A stretch of 64,000 nt of DNA from Roseococcus microcysteis. GTDB taxonomy: Bacteria > Pseudomonadota > Alphaproteobacteria > Acetobacterales > Acetobacteraceae. The stretch spans positions 1,054,001 through 1,118,000 of the forward strand of contig NZ_CP061718.1 of NCBI RefSeq assembly GCF_014764365.1. Direction: 5' to 3'. The notes under the pieces were generated by a model. It searched no databases and was not told the DNA's origin. It saw only the letters and a program-made list of their open reading frames with translations. The stretch's first letter is position 1; each line of letters starts with the position of its first letter. Below are positions 50,606 through 58,383 of this stretch, piece after piece. The translations under genes were made by a program, and so were the position numbers.

Positions 50606-50962
50606 ATGACGTGGTCCATTGACGCCCGAATCCCGGTCCACCTGCTGGCGAATGAGGACAACCTCGCGCTGGCCCTCTCGCGCGGGAAACCCGCCGCCGT
50701 GCTGACGGTGGGCGGCGAGGCCGCGCCCGATGGCGCGGTGGCCATCACCGCCTTCAAGCCTGGCGAGGCGCCCCACGCCGCCGCCTGCGGCTGCTGCCTG
50801 GGCCGGGGCGAGGCGGCGAAGGCGCTGGACATGCTCTTCCAGGGGCGCGTGCGCGGCACCGTGCCCTGGTTCGACCGCGTGCTGGCGCTGGACCCGCATG
50901 GGGACGTGGCGGCCGCGCTGCGCGAGGATGCGCTGACGGCGGCGCGCTACCGGCGGGCCTGA
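50606..50962 (+). CDS. Conserved hypothetical protein with CxCC motif
   Basis: 118 residues, not recognised. It contains PHAAACGCCLGRGEAAKALDMLF, with three cysteines within five residues (Cys61, Cys63, Cys64 by rough count), suggesting metal or thiol chemistry, and ends DALTAARYRRA. No signal peptide is visible. Transcribed divergently from the ArsR-methyltransferase regulator with 40 bases between, sharing its operator region; a link to methionine or cobalamin/metal metabolism is speculative. The CxCC arrangement echoes that of the CobW GTPase at 37389. Confidence 0.7.
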   Translation: MTWSIDARIPVHLLANEDNLALALSRGKPAAVLTVGGEAAPDGAVAITAFKPGEAPHAAACGCCLGRGEAAKALDMLFQGRVRGTVPWFDRVLALDPHGDVAAALREDALTAARYRRA

Positions 50963-50992
50963 CCAGGAAGGTGGCGGCCCCTGCCGGGGTGC

Positions 50993-51436
50993 TCAGCCAG
51001 GGCGGACCAGCCCGCCAATCTGCGCGAGCAAGCCGAATTCCTCGAGGCTGTTCCACTCCTCCACGATCTTCCCACCCTCGAACCGGTAGATGTCGGTCGC
51101 GCTGAACCGCACCGGAAGGTGAGTGGCAGGATAGATCCGGCCAGGATCGAGCATGTCCTGGAAATCGCCGGCATGGACGCCCTGGGCATTCCAGCGCGCC
51201 ACCACACGGTCGCCTTCCCCCACCAGATGCTCGATGCGGTAGGTGGCCGGGAAGGCGCGGAGGAAGGCGCCGATCGCACGCTTGCAGGCCTCGAGGCCCA
51301 CGATGGGCTCCAGCGCGGGGAAGCGGCAGATGTAGCTTTCCCCAAAGGCCACATCCATGACGCCAAGGTCGTTGTTGCTGAAGCCTTCCTCGTACACCCA
51401 GCGGATCAGCGCCTTGTTCTTCGCGACGTCTTCCAT
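50993..51436 (-). CDS. SnoaL-like ester cyclase family protein
   Basis: 147 residues with the NTF2/SnoaL fold: NKALIRWVYEEGFSNNDLGVMDVAFGESYICRFP, GLEACKRAIGAFLRAFPATYRIEHLVGEGDRVVARWNAQGVHAGDF and FEGGKIVEEWNSLEEFGLLAQIG. Such small proteins are polyketide cyclases or lyase-like enzymes of unassigned substrate; the family's catalytic aspartate region is present in RWNAQGVHAGDF. GGGGAGA lies five bases before the ATG. Upstream is a nested palindrome, then an MBL-fold gene on the same strand. Confidence 0.83.
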   Translation of the reverse strand: MEDVAKNKALIRWVYEEGFSNNDLGVMDVAFGESYICRFPALEPIVGLEACKRAIGAFLRAFPATYRIEHLVGEGDRVVARWNAQGVHAGDFQDMLDPGRIYPATHLPVRFSATDIYRFEGGKIVEEWNSLEEFGLLAQIGGLVRPG

Positions 51437-51471
51437 GTGGTCTCCCCTGCCCTTCCGTGATGCCGGCCGCT

Positions 51472-51540
51472 GGCTGGAGCCGCGTCCCGTCTGGCGGAAC
51501 GGCGCGCGGTTCCGCCAGATGGGAAAAGGCTGCTCCAGCC
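51472..51540. promoter_or_regulatory. Nested palindrome upstream of the SnoaL-like gene
   Basis: Outer arms GGCTGGAGC (51472-51480) and GCTCCAGCC (51532-51540); inner arms TCTGGCGGAAC (51490-51500) and GTTCCGCCAGA (51509-51519) with an eight-base loop. Both pairs are perfect. It fills the 162-base gap between an MBL-fold gene and the SnoaL-like gene and could be the terminator of the former or a regulatory structure for the latter. Confidence 0.5.
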
Positions 51541-51598
51541 ATTACAGTTTCTGAAGCAAGTGGTCGGACCGGATCATGCCGTCCGGCCGGACATTGCT

Positions 51599-52576
51599 CT
51601 AGAGGGCGGTGCTCCAATCCGCGGGCACGAAGATGAACCCTTCGCCGACCCGCCGGACATGCCCGTTTGCCGGGAAGGGGAAATGGTAGGCCGTCATCCG
51701 CGCCCGCTCGGCGGCGATACGGTCGAAGAGGCGGAAGCGCGTCGCGGACGCCGTCACCGGGTCGATGTCATAGCTGTGATGCCATTCCGGGTGGCGCAGG
51801 AAAAGCTCCGGCCGTGAGGCCGTATCGCCCATGATGAAAAGCTGGTCCGCACCCTCCGCCACGTGGAAGACCGTGTGGCCGGGCGTGTGGCCGGGCGCCG
51901 CCACGGCGCGCACCCCGGGCAGGATCTCGGCGCCCGGAGCGAAGCGCTCCACCCGGCCGCGATAGGGGGCGAGACGTCGCGGGATGTTGGCGAAGTTGTT
52001 GCGCTGGTAATCCGGCACGCGCGCCTCATTCGACGCATCGGTCCAGAAGTTCCATTCCGCCTCGGGCAGCAGGATCCGCGCATTGGGAAAGACCGCCACG
52101 TTGTCGGGCGTGGTGAGACCGGTGATGTGGTCCAGGTGGCAATGGCTCAGCACGACGCGCTCGACGCGCGCGGGATCCACGCCGGCCGCCGCGAGGCTCG
52201 CGGGCAGCATGCCGGCGGTGGGAACAAGCTGCCCCCCCGTGCCGCTGTCGAAGAGGGTGAGGCCCGCCGGCGTCTCCAGCAGCGTCAGCGCGAACAGGTC
52301 GTTGATCTGTGCGGGCGGCAGCATGGCATCCCGCAGCGCCCCCTCCACGGCCGCGCGGTCGGCGTTCACGACGAGGCTCGTCGCGGGGTCCACCCAGGGC
52401 GAGAACCCGTCCAGCAAGGTCGTGACGGTGAAGCTGCCCACCCGGAAGCGGAAGAAGCCCGGCGTCTGCATGCGGGGCGCCGCGGCGGTCCCGGATTGCG
52501 CTGCGGCGCGGCCGATGAGCGCGGGCGTGGCGAGAGCCGTCCCCATGGCAAGGGTTGCGAGTCGACGACGATCCAT
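51599..52576 (-). CDS. Exported MBL-fold metallo-hydrolase
   Basis: 325 residues from ATG 52576. The N-terminus MDRRRLATLAMGTALATPALIG ending in RAAAQ looks like a Tat signal peptide. Metallo-beta-lactamase motifs are complete: VLSHCHLDHITG (HxHxDH), AAPGHTPGHTVFH, and IMGDTASRPELF. Resembles quorum-quenching lactonase-like or PNGM-type hydrolases exported to the periplasm; the substrate is unknown. It lies 75 bases after the MarR gene on the same strand but upstream context (MarR 52652-53119) does not force co-transcription. Confidence 0.88.
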   Translation of the reverse strand: MDRRRLATLAMGTALATPALIGRAAAQSGTAAAPRMQTPGFFRFRVGSFTVTTLLDGFSPWVDPATSLVVNADRAAVEGALRDAMLPPAQINDLFALTLLETPAGLTLFDSGTGGQLVPTAGMLPASLAAAGVDPARVERVVLSHCHLDHITGLTTPDNVAVFPNARILLPEAEWNFWTDASNEARVPDYQRNNFANIPRRLAPYRGRVERFAPGAEILPGVRAVAAPGHTPGHTVFHVAEGADQLFIMGDTASRPELFLRHPEWHHSYDIDPVTASATRFRLFDRIAAERARMTAYHFPFPANGHVRRVGEGFIFVPADWSTAL

Positions 52577-52651
52577 GAATGCCCTTGCCTTTCCAAAGCA
52601 CATCCTGAGGTTGAGACTACGCGCTCCGCCCGCCGATTCAAGTGATATTGG

Positions 52652-53119
52652 TCAATCCACCCCCTCCCCCGGAAACCGCTCCGCGATCCGCCCCAGCGCC
52701 GCGTGCAGCACCGCCAATTCCTCGGCGGTCAGGCCCTGCACCACCTCGGCCTCCATTTCGCGCGCCATGGGGACGATGGCCCCATGGACGCCCTGTCCGG
52801 CCTTGGACAATGCCAGCCAGTGCAGCCGCGCATCGGCCGCATCGGCCGCGCGCTCCAGGAAGCCGCGCGCCTCCAGCTGCCGCACCGCGCGGCTCACCTT
52901 CACCTTGTCCATGGCCGTGCGCGCCGTGATCTCGCGCGCCGGCAGCCGGCCGAAGCGGCCCAGCACCGCCATCACCCGCCATTCCGGAATGGACAGCCCG
53001 AAGGCCGCGCCATAGCGGTCCGCGAAGCGGCGCGAGACGCGGTTGGCCGCCACCGACAGCCGGTAGGGCAGGAAATCCTCCAGGCGGAAATCGGGCGCTT
53101 CGCTTGACATCAGTTGCAT
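52652..53119 (-). CDS. MarR-family transcriptional regulator
   Basis: 155 residues (or 152 from the ATG at 53110). MarR fold: YRLSVAANRVSRRFADRYGAAFGLSIPEWRVMAVLGRFGRLPAREI, then TARTAMDKVKVSRAVRQLEARGFLERAADAADARLHWLALSKAG with the winged helix. Likely repressor of the divergent catabolic genes starting with the homogentisate-dioxygenase-like gene, relieved by an aromatic ligand (inference). A palindromic operator overlaps its start. Confidence 0.9.
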   Translation of the reverse strand: MQLMSSEAPDFRLEDFLPYRLSVAANRVSRRFADRYGAAFGLSIPEWRVMAVLGRFGRLPAREITARTAMDKVKVSRAVRQLEARGFLERAADAADARLHWLALSKAGQGVHGAIVPMAREMEAEVVQGLTAEELAVLHAALGRIAERFPGEGVD

Positions 53120-53127
53120 TTGAAACT
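53112..53127. promoter_or_regulatory. MarR-type operator at the divergent promoter
   Basis: AGTTGCATTTGAAACT, matching its reverse complement at 12 of 16 positions. It overlaps the first ATG of the marR gene and lies 38 bases before the start of the dioxygenase gene. TTGCA/TGCAA half-sites recur at about 53115 and 53135. Confidence 0.6.
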
Positions 53128-53164
53128 ACCTGGGCTGCAATCGCAAGGCAGGGGAAACGGCACC

Positions 53165-54307
53165 ATGGCCAGCAAGCAATACATCGCCTTCCCGCGCAGC
53201 GAGGGCCTTTCCTCGCGCCAGGCCCATGCCGACCTCCCCCAGGGCACCTATGAGCGTGAGATGGGCAAGGAGGGCTTCTTCGGCCCCGCCACCCACATGT
53301 ATCATGCGAACCCGCCCACCGGCTGGACGCGCTGGGAAGGCCCGCTCCGCCCCCGCGCCTTCGACCTCGCCCGCATCAACGCCGAGCAGCCGAGCCCCTG
53401 GGACGCGGCCGACATCCTGCACAACGCCCATTGCCGCCTGCGCTTCTGGCGGGCGCCGGCCGCCATGGACCACCTGGCGCGCAACGCCGATGGCGATGAG
53501 CTTCTGTTCATCCACACAGGGGCTGGCCGCCTGTTCTGCGACTACGGCCACATGCCCTTCCGCGCCGGCGACTACATCCTGCTGCCGCGCAGCACCATGT
53601 GGCGCATCGAATGCGATGCGCCCGTCGCCGCCCTGCTCATCGAGGCCACCGGCAGCACCTACCAGCTGCCCGACCGCGGCATCCTGGGCAAGCACGCGCA
53701 GTTCGACCCGGCGGTGCTGGCCACGCCGGCGATAGACGACGCCTTCCGCGCCCAGCAAGGCGCCCGCGAAACCCGCGTGGTGATCAAGCGGCGCGACGCG
53801 CTCTCCACCGTCACCTACCCCTTCAACCCGCTGGACGCGGTGGGCTGGCATGGGGACCTCGCCCCCGTGAAGCTGAACGTGGAGGACATCCGCCCGCTGA
53901 TGTCCCACCGCTACCACCTGCCGCCCAGCGCCCACACCACCTTCGTGGCCAACCGCTTCGTGGTCTGCACCTTCACCCCCCGCCCCTTCGAGACGGATCC
54001 GGGCGCGCTGAAGGTGCCGTTCTTCCACAACAATGACGACTACGACGAGGTGCTGTTCTACCACGCGGGCGACTTCTTCAGCCGCGACAACATCCATGCC
54101 GGCATGATGACGCTGCACCCCTGCGGCTTCACCCATGGCCCGCACCCCAAGGCGCTGGGCAACGCCTTCACGCCGAAGAAGCCCGCGACCGACGAATACG
54201 CCGTGATGCTCGACACGCGCGACGCACTGGACATGGGCGAGGCCGCGCGCCAGGTGGAATGGGAGGATTATGCCTATTCCTGGGGCGTGAAGCCCCAGCC
54301 CCGATGA
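53165..54307 (+). CDS. Homogentisate 1,2-dioxygenase-family ring-cleavage dioxygenase
   Basis: 380 residues from ATG 53165. The double-stranded beta-helix family segments are present: GDELLFIHTGAGRLFCDYGHMPFRAGDYILLPRSTMWRI and the iron-site region HNNDDYDEVLFYHAGDFFSR followed by AGMMTLHPCGFTHGPHPKAL with the expected His/Glu/His residues. True HmgA enzymes are longer (about 430-440), and the neighbours are not the usual fumarylacetoacetase and maleylacetoacetate isomerase, so the aromatic substrate may differ from homogentisate. First gene of a five-gene plus-strand cluster and divergent from marR. Confidence 0.87.
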   Translation: MASKQYIAFPRSEGLSSRQAHADLPQGTYEREMGKEGFFGPATHMYHANPPTGWTRWEGPLRPRAFDLARINAEQPSPWDAADILHNAHCRLRFWRAPAAMDHLARNADGDELLFIHTGAGRLFCDYGHMPFRAGDYILLPRSTMWRIECDAPVAALLIEATGSTYQLPDRGILGKHAQFDPAVLATPAIDDAFRAQQGARETRVVIKRRDALSTVTYPFNPLDAVGWHGDLAPVKLNVEDIRPLMSHRYHLPPSAHTTFVANRFVVCTFTPRPFETDPGALKVPFFHNNDDYDEVLFYHAGDFFSRDNIHAGMMTLHPCGFTHGPHPKALGNAFTPKKPATDEYAVMLDTRDALDMGEAARQVEWEDYAYSWGVKPQPR

Positions 54308-54379
54308 AGGCCCGGGACTGTTGCTGTCCAGCGATGGGGACTGGGCTATGGTGCCGCACAGTAAATTGAAGGAAAACCC

Positions 54380-55498
54380 ATGGCCACGAAGCGACGCAGC
54401 CGGTCCCGCAACAACCGGATGGTGCCCGCCAAGGCGGCGCCGCAGCCCGCCTCCATGGGGGCCGCGGCCGTGACTTCCACTGACGCCCCGCCGGCCCCCG
54501 CGCCCTCGCCCGCACCCCGGGCCGCGGGCTTCGCCTCAAGCCAGGATCTCGGCGAGAAGCGCATCTCCTTCGACGAGCTGGGCGCGGGCCTCTACGCCTA
54601 CACCGCCGAGGGCGACCCGAATTCCGGCGTCGTCGTGGGCGACAAGGGCGTCATCGTGGTGGACGCCCAGGCCACGCCGCTGCTGGCGCGCGAGGTCCAG
54701 TCGCGGATCGCGGGCGTCACCTCGCTGCCCGTCCAGAAGGTGGTGCTCACCCATTACCATGCGGTGCGGGTGCTGGGTGCCTCCGCCTATGAGGGGGCCG
54801 CGATCATCGCCTCCGATGCCACGCGCGACCTGATCAAGGAGCGCGGCCAGCAGGACATGGACAGCGAGATCGGCCGCTTCCCCCGCCTCTTCCGCGGGCG
54901 GGAGGAGGTGCCGGGCCTCACCTGGCCCACCGAGACCTTCCGCGCCCGCATGTCGCTGTGGCAGGCCAAGCGCGAGGTGCAGATCATCCAGATCGGCCGC
55001 AGCCACACCTCGGGCGACACGGTGGTCTGGCTGCCGAAGGAGAAGGTGCTCTTCGCCGGCGACACGGTGGAGGCCGGCGCGACCCCCTATTGCGGCGACG
55101 CCTGGTTCAACGACTGGTCCGCCACCATCGCCGCCCTCCGCCGCCTGCGCCCCGAGAAGCTCGTCCCCGGCCGCGGCCCCGCCCTGACCACGAGGGCCGA
55201 TTGCGAGCAGGCGCTGCACGATACGGCCACCTATGTGGAGACGCTCTTCGCCATGGCCCTGGCCGCGGTGGAGAAGGGCTGGTCACTCAAGCAGTTCTAC
55301 GACGAGGCCATGGAGAAGATGCGCCCGCGCTACGGCCATTGGGTGATCTTCGACCACTGCATGCCCTTCAACGTCTCCCGCGCCTATGACGAGGCGAGCG
55401 GCATCGTGAAGCCGCGCATCTGGACGGCGGAGCGCGACCTCGAGATGTGGCAGGCGCTCGAACAGGACGCGCCGCCCAAGCCGGCCGACGCGCCCTGA
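54380..55498 (+). CDS. MBL-fold protein with degenerate metal site
   Basis: 372 residues. The MBL fold is visible (GVIVVDAQATPLLAREV, VLTHYHAVRVLGASAY, GRSHTSGDTVVWLPKEKVLFAGDTVEAG), but the usual HxHxDH reads HYHAVR and the late PGHG reads PGRG, so only some zinc ligands remain (two His, one His in GRSHTSGD, one Asp in AGDT). The first 50 residues are a basic then Pro/Ala-rich extension starting MATKRRSRSRNNR; a good Shine-Dalgarno (AAGGA at seven bases) supports the ATG at 54380. Located between the dioxygenase and the flavin monooxygenase, one base before the latter. Confidence 0.85.
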   Translation: MATKRRSRSRNNRMVPAKAAPQPASMGAAAVTSTDAPPAPAPSPAPRAAGFASSQDLGEKRISFDELGAGLYAYTAEGDPNSGVVVGDKGVIVVDAQATPLLAREVQSRIAGVTSLPVQKVVLTHYHAVRVLGASAYEGAAIIASDATRDLIKERGQQDMDSEIGRFPRLFRGREEVPGLTWPTETFRARMSLWQAKREVQIIQIGRSHTSGDTVVWLPKEKVLFAGDTVEAGATPYCGDAWFNDWSATIAALRRLRPEKLVPGRGPALTTRADCEQALHDTATYVETLFAMALAAVEKGWSLKQFYDEAMEKMRPRYGHWVIFDHCMPFNVSRAYDEASGIVKPRIWTAERDLEMWQALEQDAPPKPADAP

Positions 55499-55499
55499 C

Positions 55500-57023
55500 A
55501 TGCGCTTCCCCGCCGCGCCCCCCGGCCCGTCCGGTGAAACCGCCCCGGTGGTGGTGGCGGGCGGGGGCCTGGTGGGGCTGACGGCGGCGCTGGACCTTGC
55601 CCGGCGCGGCCTGCGCGTCGTTCTGCTCGATGAGGACGACCAGGTCAGCGAGGGCAGTCGCGCCATCTGCTTCGCCAAGCGCACGCTGGAAATCTATGGC
55701 CGCCTTGGCCTCGGCCAGCGCTTCCTCGACAAGGGCATCACCTGGAATCGCGGCCGCGTCTTCCGCCAGGACCGCGAGGCCTACAGCTTCGACCTGCTGC
55801 CCGAGCAGGGCCACGAATACCCCGCCTTCGTGAACTTGCAGCAGTATTACGCGGAGCAGTGGCTGGTGGAGGCCTGCGAGGCCACGGGCCTTGTGGATCT
55901 GCGCTGGCGCCACCGGGTGGTGGGGGTGGAGAACGGCGCGGAGGGCGCGCGCCTCGCCATCGAGACCCCCGGCGGGAACTACACGCTGCATGCCCAATGG
56001 CTGCTGGCCTGCGATGGGGCGCGCAGCTTCATCCGCCGCGCCATGGACCTGCCCTTCGAGGGGCAGGTCTTCCGCGACCGCTTCCTCATCGCCGACGTCA
56101 CCATGCGGGCGAATTTCCCGACCGAACGCTGGTTCTGGTTCGACCCGCCCTTCCACCCCGGACAATCCGTGCTGCTGCACCGCCAGCCCGATGATGTGTG
56201 GCGGATAGACTTCCAGCTCGGCTGGGATGCGGACCCGGAGGCGGAGCGCGACCCCGAACGCGTGCGTGCCCGCGTCGCCGCCATGCTGGGGCCGGAGGTG
56301 CCCTTCGAGATCGAATGGATCAGCATCTACACCTTCCGCTGCCGGCGCCTCGAACGCTTCCGCCATGGCCGCACGATCTTCCTGGGCGATGCGGCGCACC
56401 AGGTCTCGCCCTTCGGCGCTCGCGGCGGCAATGGCGGGGTGCAGGATGCGGACAATCTCTGCTGGCGGCTCGCCGCCGTGCTGGGGGGCGAGGCGCCCGA
56501 GACCCTGCTCGATTTCTATGACGCCGAGCGCATCCCGGCGGCGGAGGAGAACATCCTCCACTCCACCCGCGCCACCGACTTCATCACGCCCAAGAACGCC
56601 GCCGCGGCGGCCTACAGGGATGCCGTGCTGGAACTGGCGGAGGACCAAGCCTTTGCCCGTCCCTTCGTGAATTCCGGCCGCCTCTCCCGCCCCTGGTCCG
56701 GGCAGGAGGTGGCGGCGGACGCGCCGGTGCTGCGCGACGACACCCCGGATTGGCTGCTGCGCCATATCGGCGCCGATGGCCGCTTCACGCTCGTGGCGCG
56801 CGACGCCGTGCCGCCCGCCCTTCCCGGCATCACGACCATCCTGCTGGCCGATGCGCCGCGGTCGGGCGCGCTGCTGGACCATTCGGGGCTCGCCGCCGCG
56901 CGCCTGGGCCTGGCGCCCGGCGAGGCCGCGCTGTTCCGGCCCGACCAGGTGCTCGCCGCCCGCCTGCCGGCGACAGAGGCCGCGCCCATCCTCGCCGCGC
57001 ATGACAGGGCGCTCGGCCGATGA
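55500..57023 (+). CDS. FAD-dependent aromatic hydroxylase (PheA/TfdB family)
   Basis: A class A flavoprotein monooxygenase, 507 residues. FAD motif VVVAGGGLVGLTAALDLARRGLRVVLLDED near 20-46, LLACDGARSFIRRAM (DG motif, about 165) and GDAAHQVSPFGARGGNGGVQDADNLCWRLA (GD motif, about 295-325), all in the right order. The sequence resembles 3-(3-hydroxyphenyl)propionate or phenol-type hydroxylases. It would hydroxylate a phenolic substrate to feed the ring-cleavage dioxygenase upstream. Overlaps the DUF2783 gene by four bases. Confidence 0.92.
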   Translation: MRFPAAPPGPSGETAPVVVAGGGLVGLTAALDLARRGLRVVLLDEDDQVSEGSRAICFAKRTLEIYGRLGLGQRFLDKGITWNRGRVFRQDREAYSFDLLPEQGHEYPAFVNLQQYYAEQWLVEACEATGLVDLRWRHRVVGVENGAEGARLAIETPGGNYTLHAQWLLACDGARSFIRRAMDLPFEGQVFRDRFLIADVTMRANFPTERWFWFDPPFHPGQSVLLHRQPDDVWRIDFQLGWDADPEAERDPERVRARVAAMLGPEVPFEIEWISIYTFRCRRLERFRHGRTIFLGDAAHQVSPFGARGGNGGVQDADNLCWRLAAVLGGEAPETLLDFYDAERIPAAEENILHSTRATDFITPKNAAAAAYRDAVLELAEDQAFARPFVNSGRLSRPWSGQEVAADAPVLRDDTPDWLLRHIGADGRFTLVARDAVPPALPGITTILLADAPRSGALLDHSGLAAARLGLAPGEAALFRPDQVLAARLPATEAAPILAAHDRALGR

Positions 57024-57226
57024 CGCACCTCCGCACCGAGCCACGCCTGGCCGATCCCGATGCGCTCTACGCCCTGTTGATGGAGGCGCATCGCGGGCTG
57101 GACGACGCCGCCTCGCGCCGGCTGGATGCCAAGCTCGTGCTGATCCTGGCCAACCATATCGGTGATGCGGAAGTGCTGCGGGAGGCCATTGCCTTGGCCA
57201 CGCAGGGGCGCAACTCTGGGGCATGA
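57020..57226 (+). CDS. DUF2783 domain-containing small protein
   Basis: 68 residues: DPDALYALLMEAHRGLDDAASRRLDAKLVLILANHIGDAEVLREAIALA fits the DUF2783 pattern, a small protein almost always next to a flavin monooxygenase in such clusters. No catalytic residue is evident; it may be a partner or stabiliser of the hydroxylase (inference from co-occurrence recalled, unchecked). Overlaps both neighbours by four bases, so it is translationally coupled on each side. Confidence 0.85.
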   Translation: MTHLRTEPRLADPDALYALLMEAHRGLDDAASRRLDAKLVLILANHIGDAEVLREAIALATQGRNSGA

Positions 57227-58383
57227 GCACCCCAGTCGAACAGATCTCCGCCTGGCAGGAGGAGTTCACCTCCATCCGCCGCGACATCCACGCCCACCCG
57301 GAACTCGGGCTGGAGGAACACCGCACCGCCGCACTCGTCGCCGCCAAGCTGCGCGAATGGGGCATCGAGGTGCATGAGGGCGTGGGCCAGACCGGCGTGG
57401 TCGGCGTGATCCGCAACGGCAACGGCCCCGCCATCGGCCTGCGCGCGGATATGGACGCGCTGGCCATGACCGAAGCGAACGGCTTCGCCCATGCCAGCAC
57501 CATCCCGGGCCGCATGCATGCCTGCGGCCATGACGGCCACACCACCATGCTGCTGGCCGCCGCCAAATACCTGGCCGCGACGAAGAACTTCAACGGCACC
57601 GTGAACCTGATCTTCCAGCCCGGCGAGGAGGGTGCCGGCGGCGCGCTGGCCATGCTGGAGGACGGTCTCTTCACCCGCTTCCCCTGCGATGCGGTCTACG
57701 GCATCCACAACCGCCCCGGCATGCCGCTGGGTGAATTCGGCCTGCGCGCGGGCCCGATGATGGCGGGTGTCGCCTTCTACGACATGGTCATCACCGGCAA
57801 GGGCGGCCATGGCGCGCGGCCGGAGGCCACGAACGACCCCGTGGTGATGGGTGCCGCCGTCGTGCAGGCGCTGCAATCCGTCGTCGCGCGCAACGTGCCG
57901 GCCGCCGAGCGCGCCGTGCTCTCCGTCACCCGCTTCGACGCCGGCCAGGCCTACAACGTGATCCCGAACGAGGTGCGCCTGGGCGGCACCGTCCGCGCCT
58001 TCTCCAACGAGATCATGGGCCTGGTGGAAAGCCGCATGCGCGCGATCGGCGAGGGTGTGGCGGCGGGCCTGGGCGGTTCGGCCGTGCTGGATTTCCGCGT
58101 CATCACCACGCCGCTGGTGAACGACGCGGCCGAGGCCGAGGCGCTGGGCGATGCCGCCGCCGCCCTGGTGGGCGAGGGCCGGCTGAAGCGCGAATTCCCC
58201 GCGGTCATGGGCGGCGAGGATTTCGCCTACATGCTGGAGAAGTGCCCCGGCGCCTACATCGTCTGCGGCAATGGCGACAGCGCCGAGGTCCACAACCCCC
58301 GCTTCGATTTCAACGACCAGGCCATCCCCTATGGCGCGGGCGTCCTGGCCGCGGTGGTGGAGCGGAAGCTGAAGGGCCTCTGA
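57223..58383 (+). CDS. M20-family amidohydrolase (hippurate hydrolase-like)
   Basis: 386 residues. Metal and catalytic motifs: MHACGHDGHTTMLL (about 98-111), IFQPGEEGAGGAL (acidic pair), GIHNRPGMP, GKGGHGARPEATNDPVV (dimerisation/substrate) and MGGEDFAYML near the end. Family members release amino acids from N-acyl or aroyl amides such as hippurate; in this cluster it may free an aromatic acid from its amino-acid conjugate, which the hydroxylase and dioxygenase could then degrade (inference). Start overlaps DUF2783 by four bases. Confidence 0.92.
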   Translation: MSTPVEQISAWQEEFTSIRRDIHAHPELGLEEHRTAALVAAKLREWGIEVHEGVGQTGVVGVIRNGNGPAIGLRADMDALAMTEANGFAHASTIPGRMHACGHDGHTTMLLAAAKYLAATKNFNGTVNLIFQPGEEGAGGALAMLEDGLFTRFPCDAVYGIHNRPGMPLGEFGLRAGPMMAGVAFYDMVITGKGGHGARPEATNDPVVMGAAVVQALQSVVARNVPAAERAVLSVTRFDAGQAYNVIPNEVRLGGTVRAFSNEIMGLVESRMRAIGEGVAAGLGGSAVLDFRVITTPLVNDAAEAEALGDAAAALVGEGRLKREFPAVMGGEDFAYMLEKCPGAYIVCGNGDSAEVHNPRFDFNDQAIPYGAGVLAAVVERKLKGL

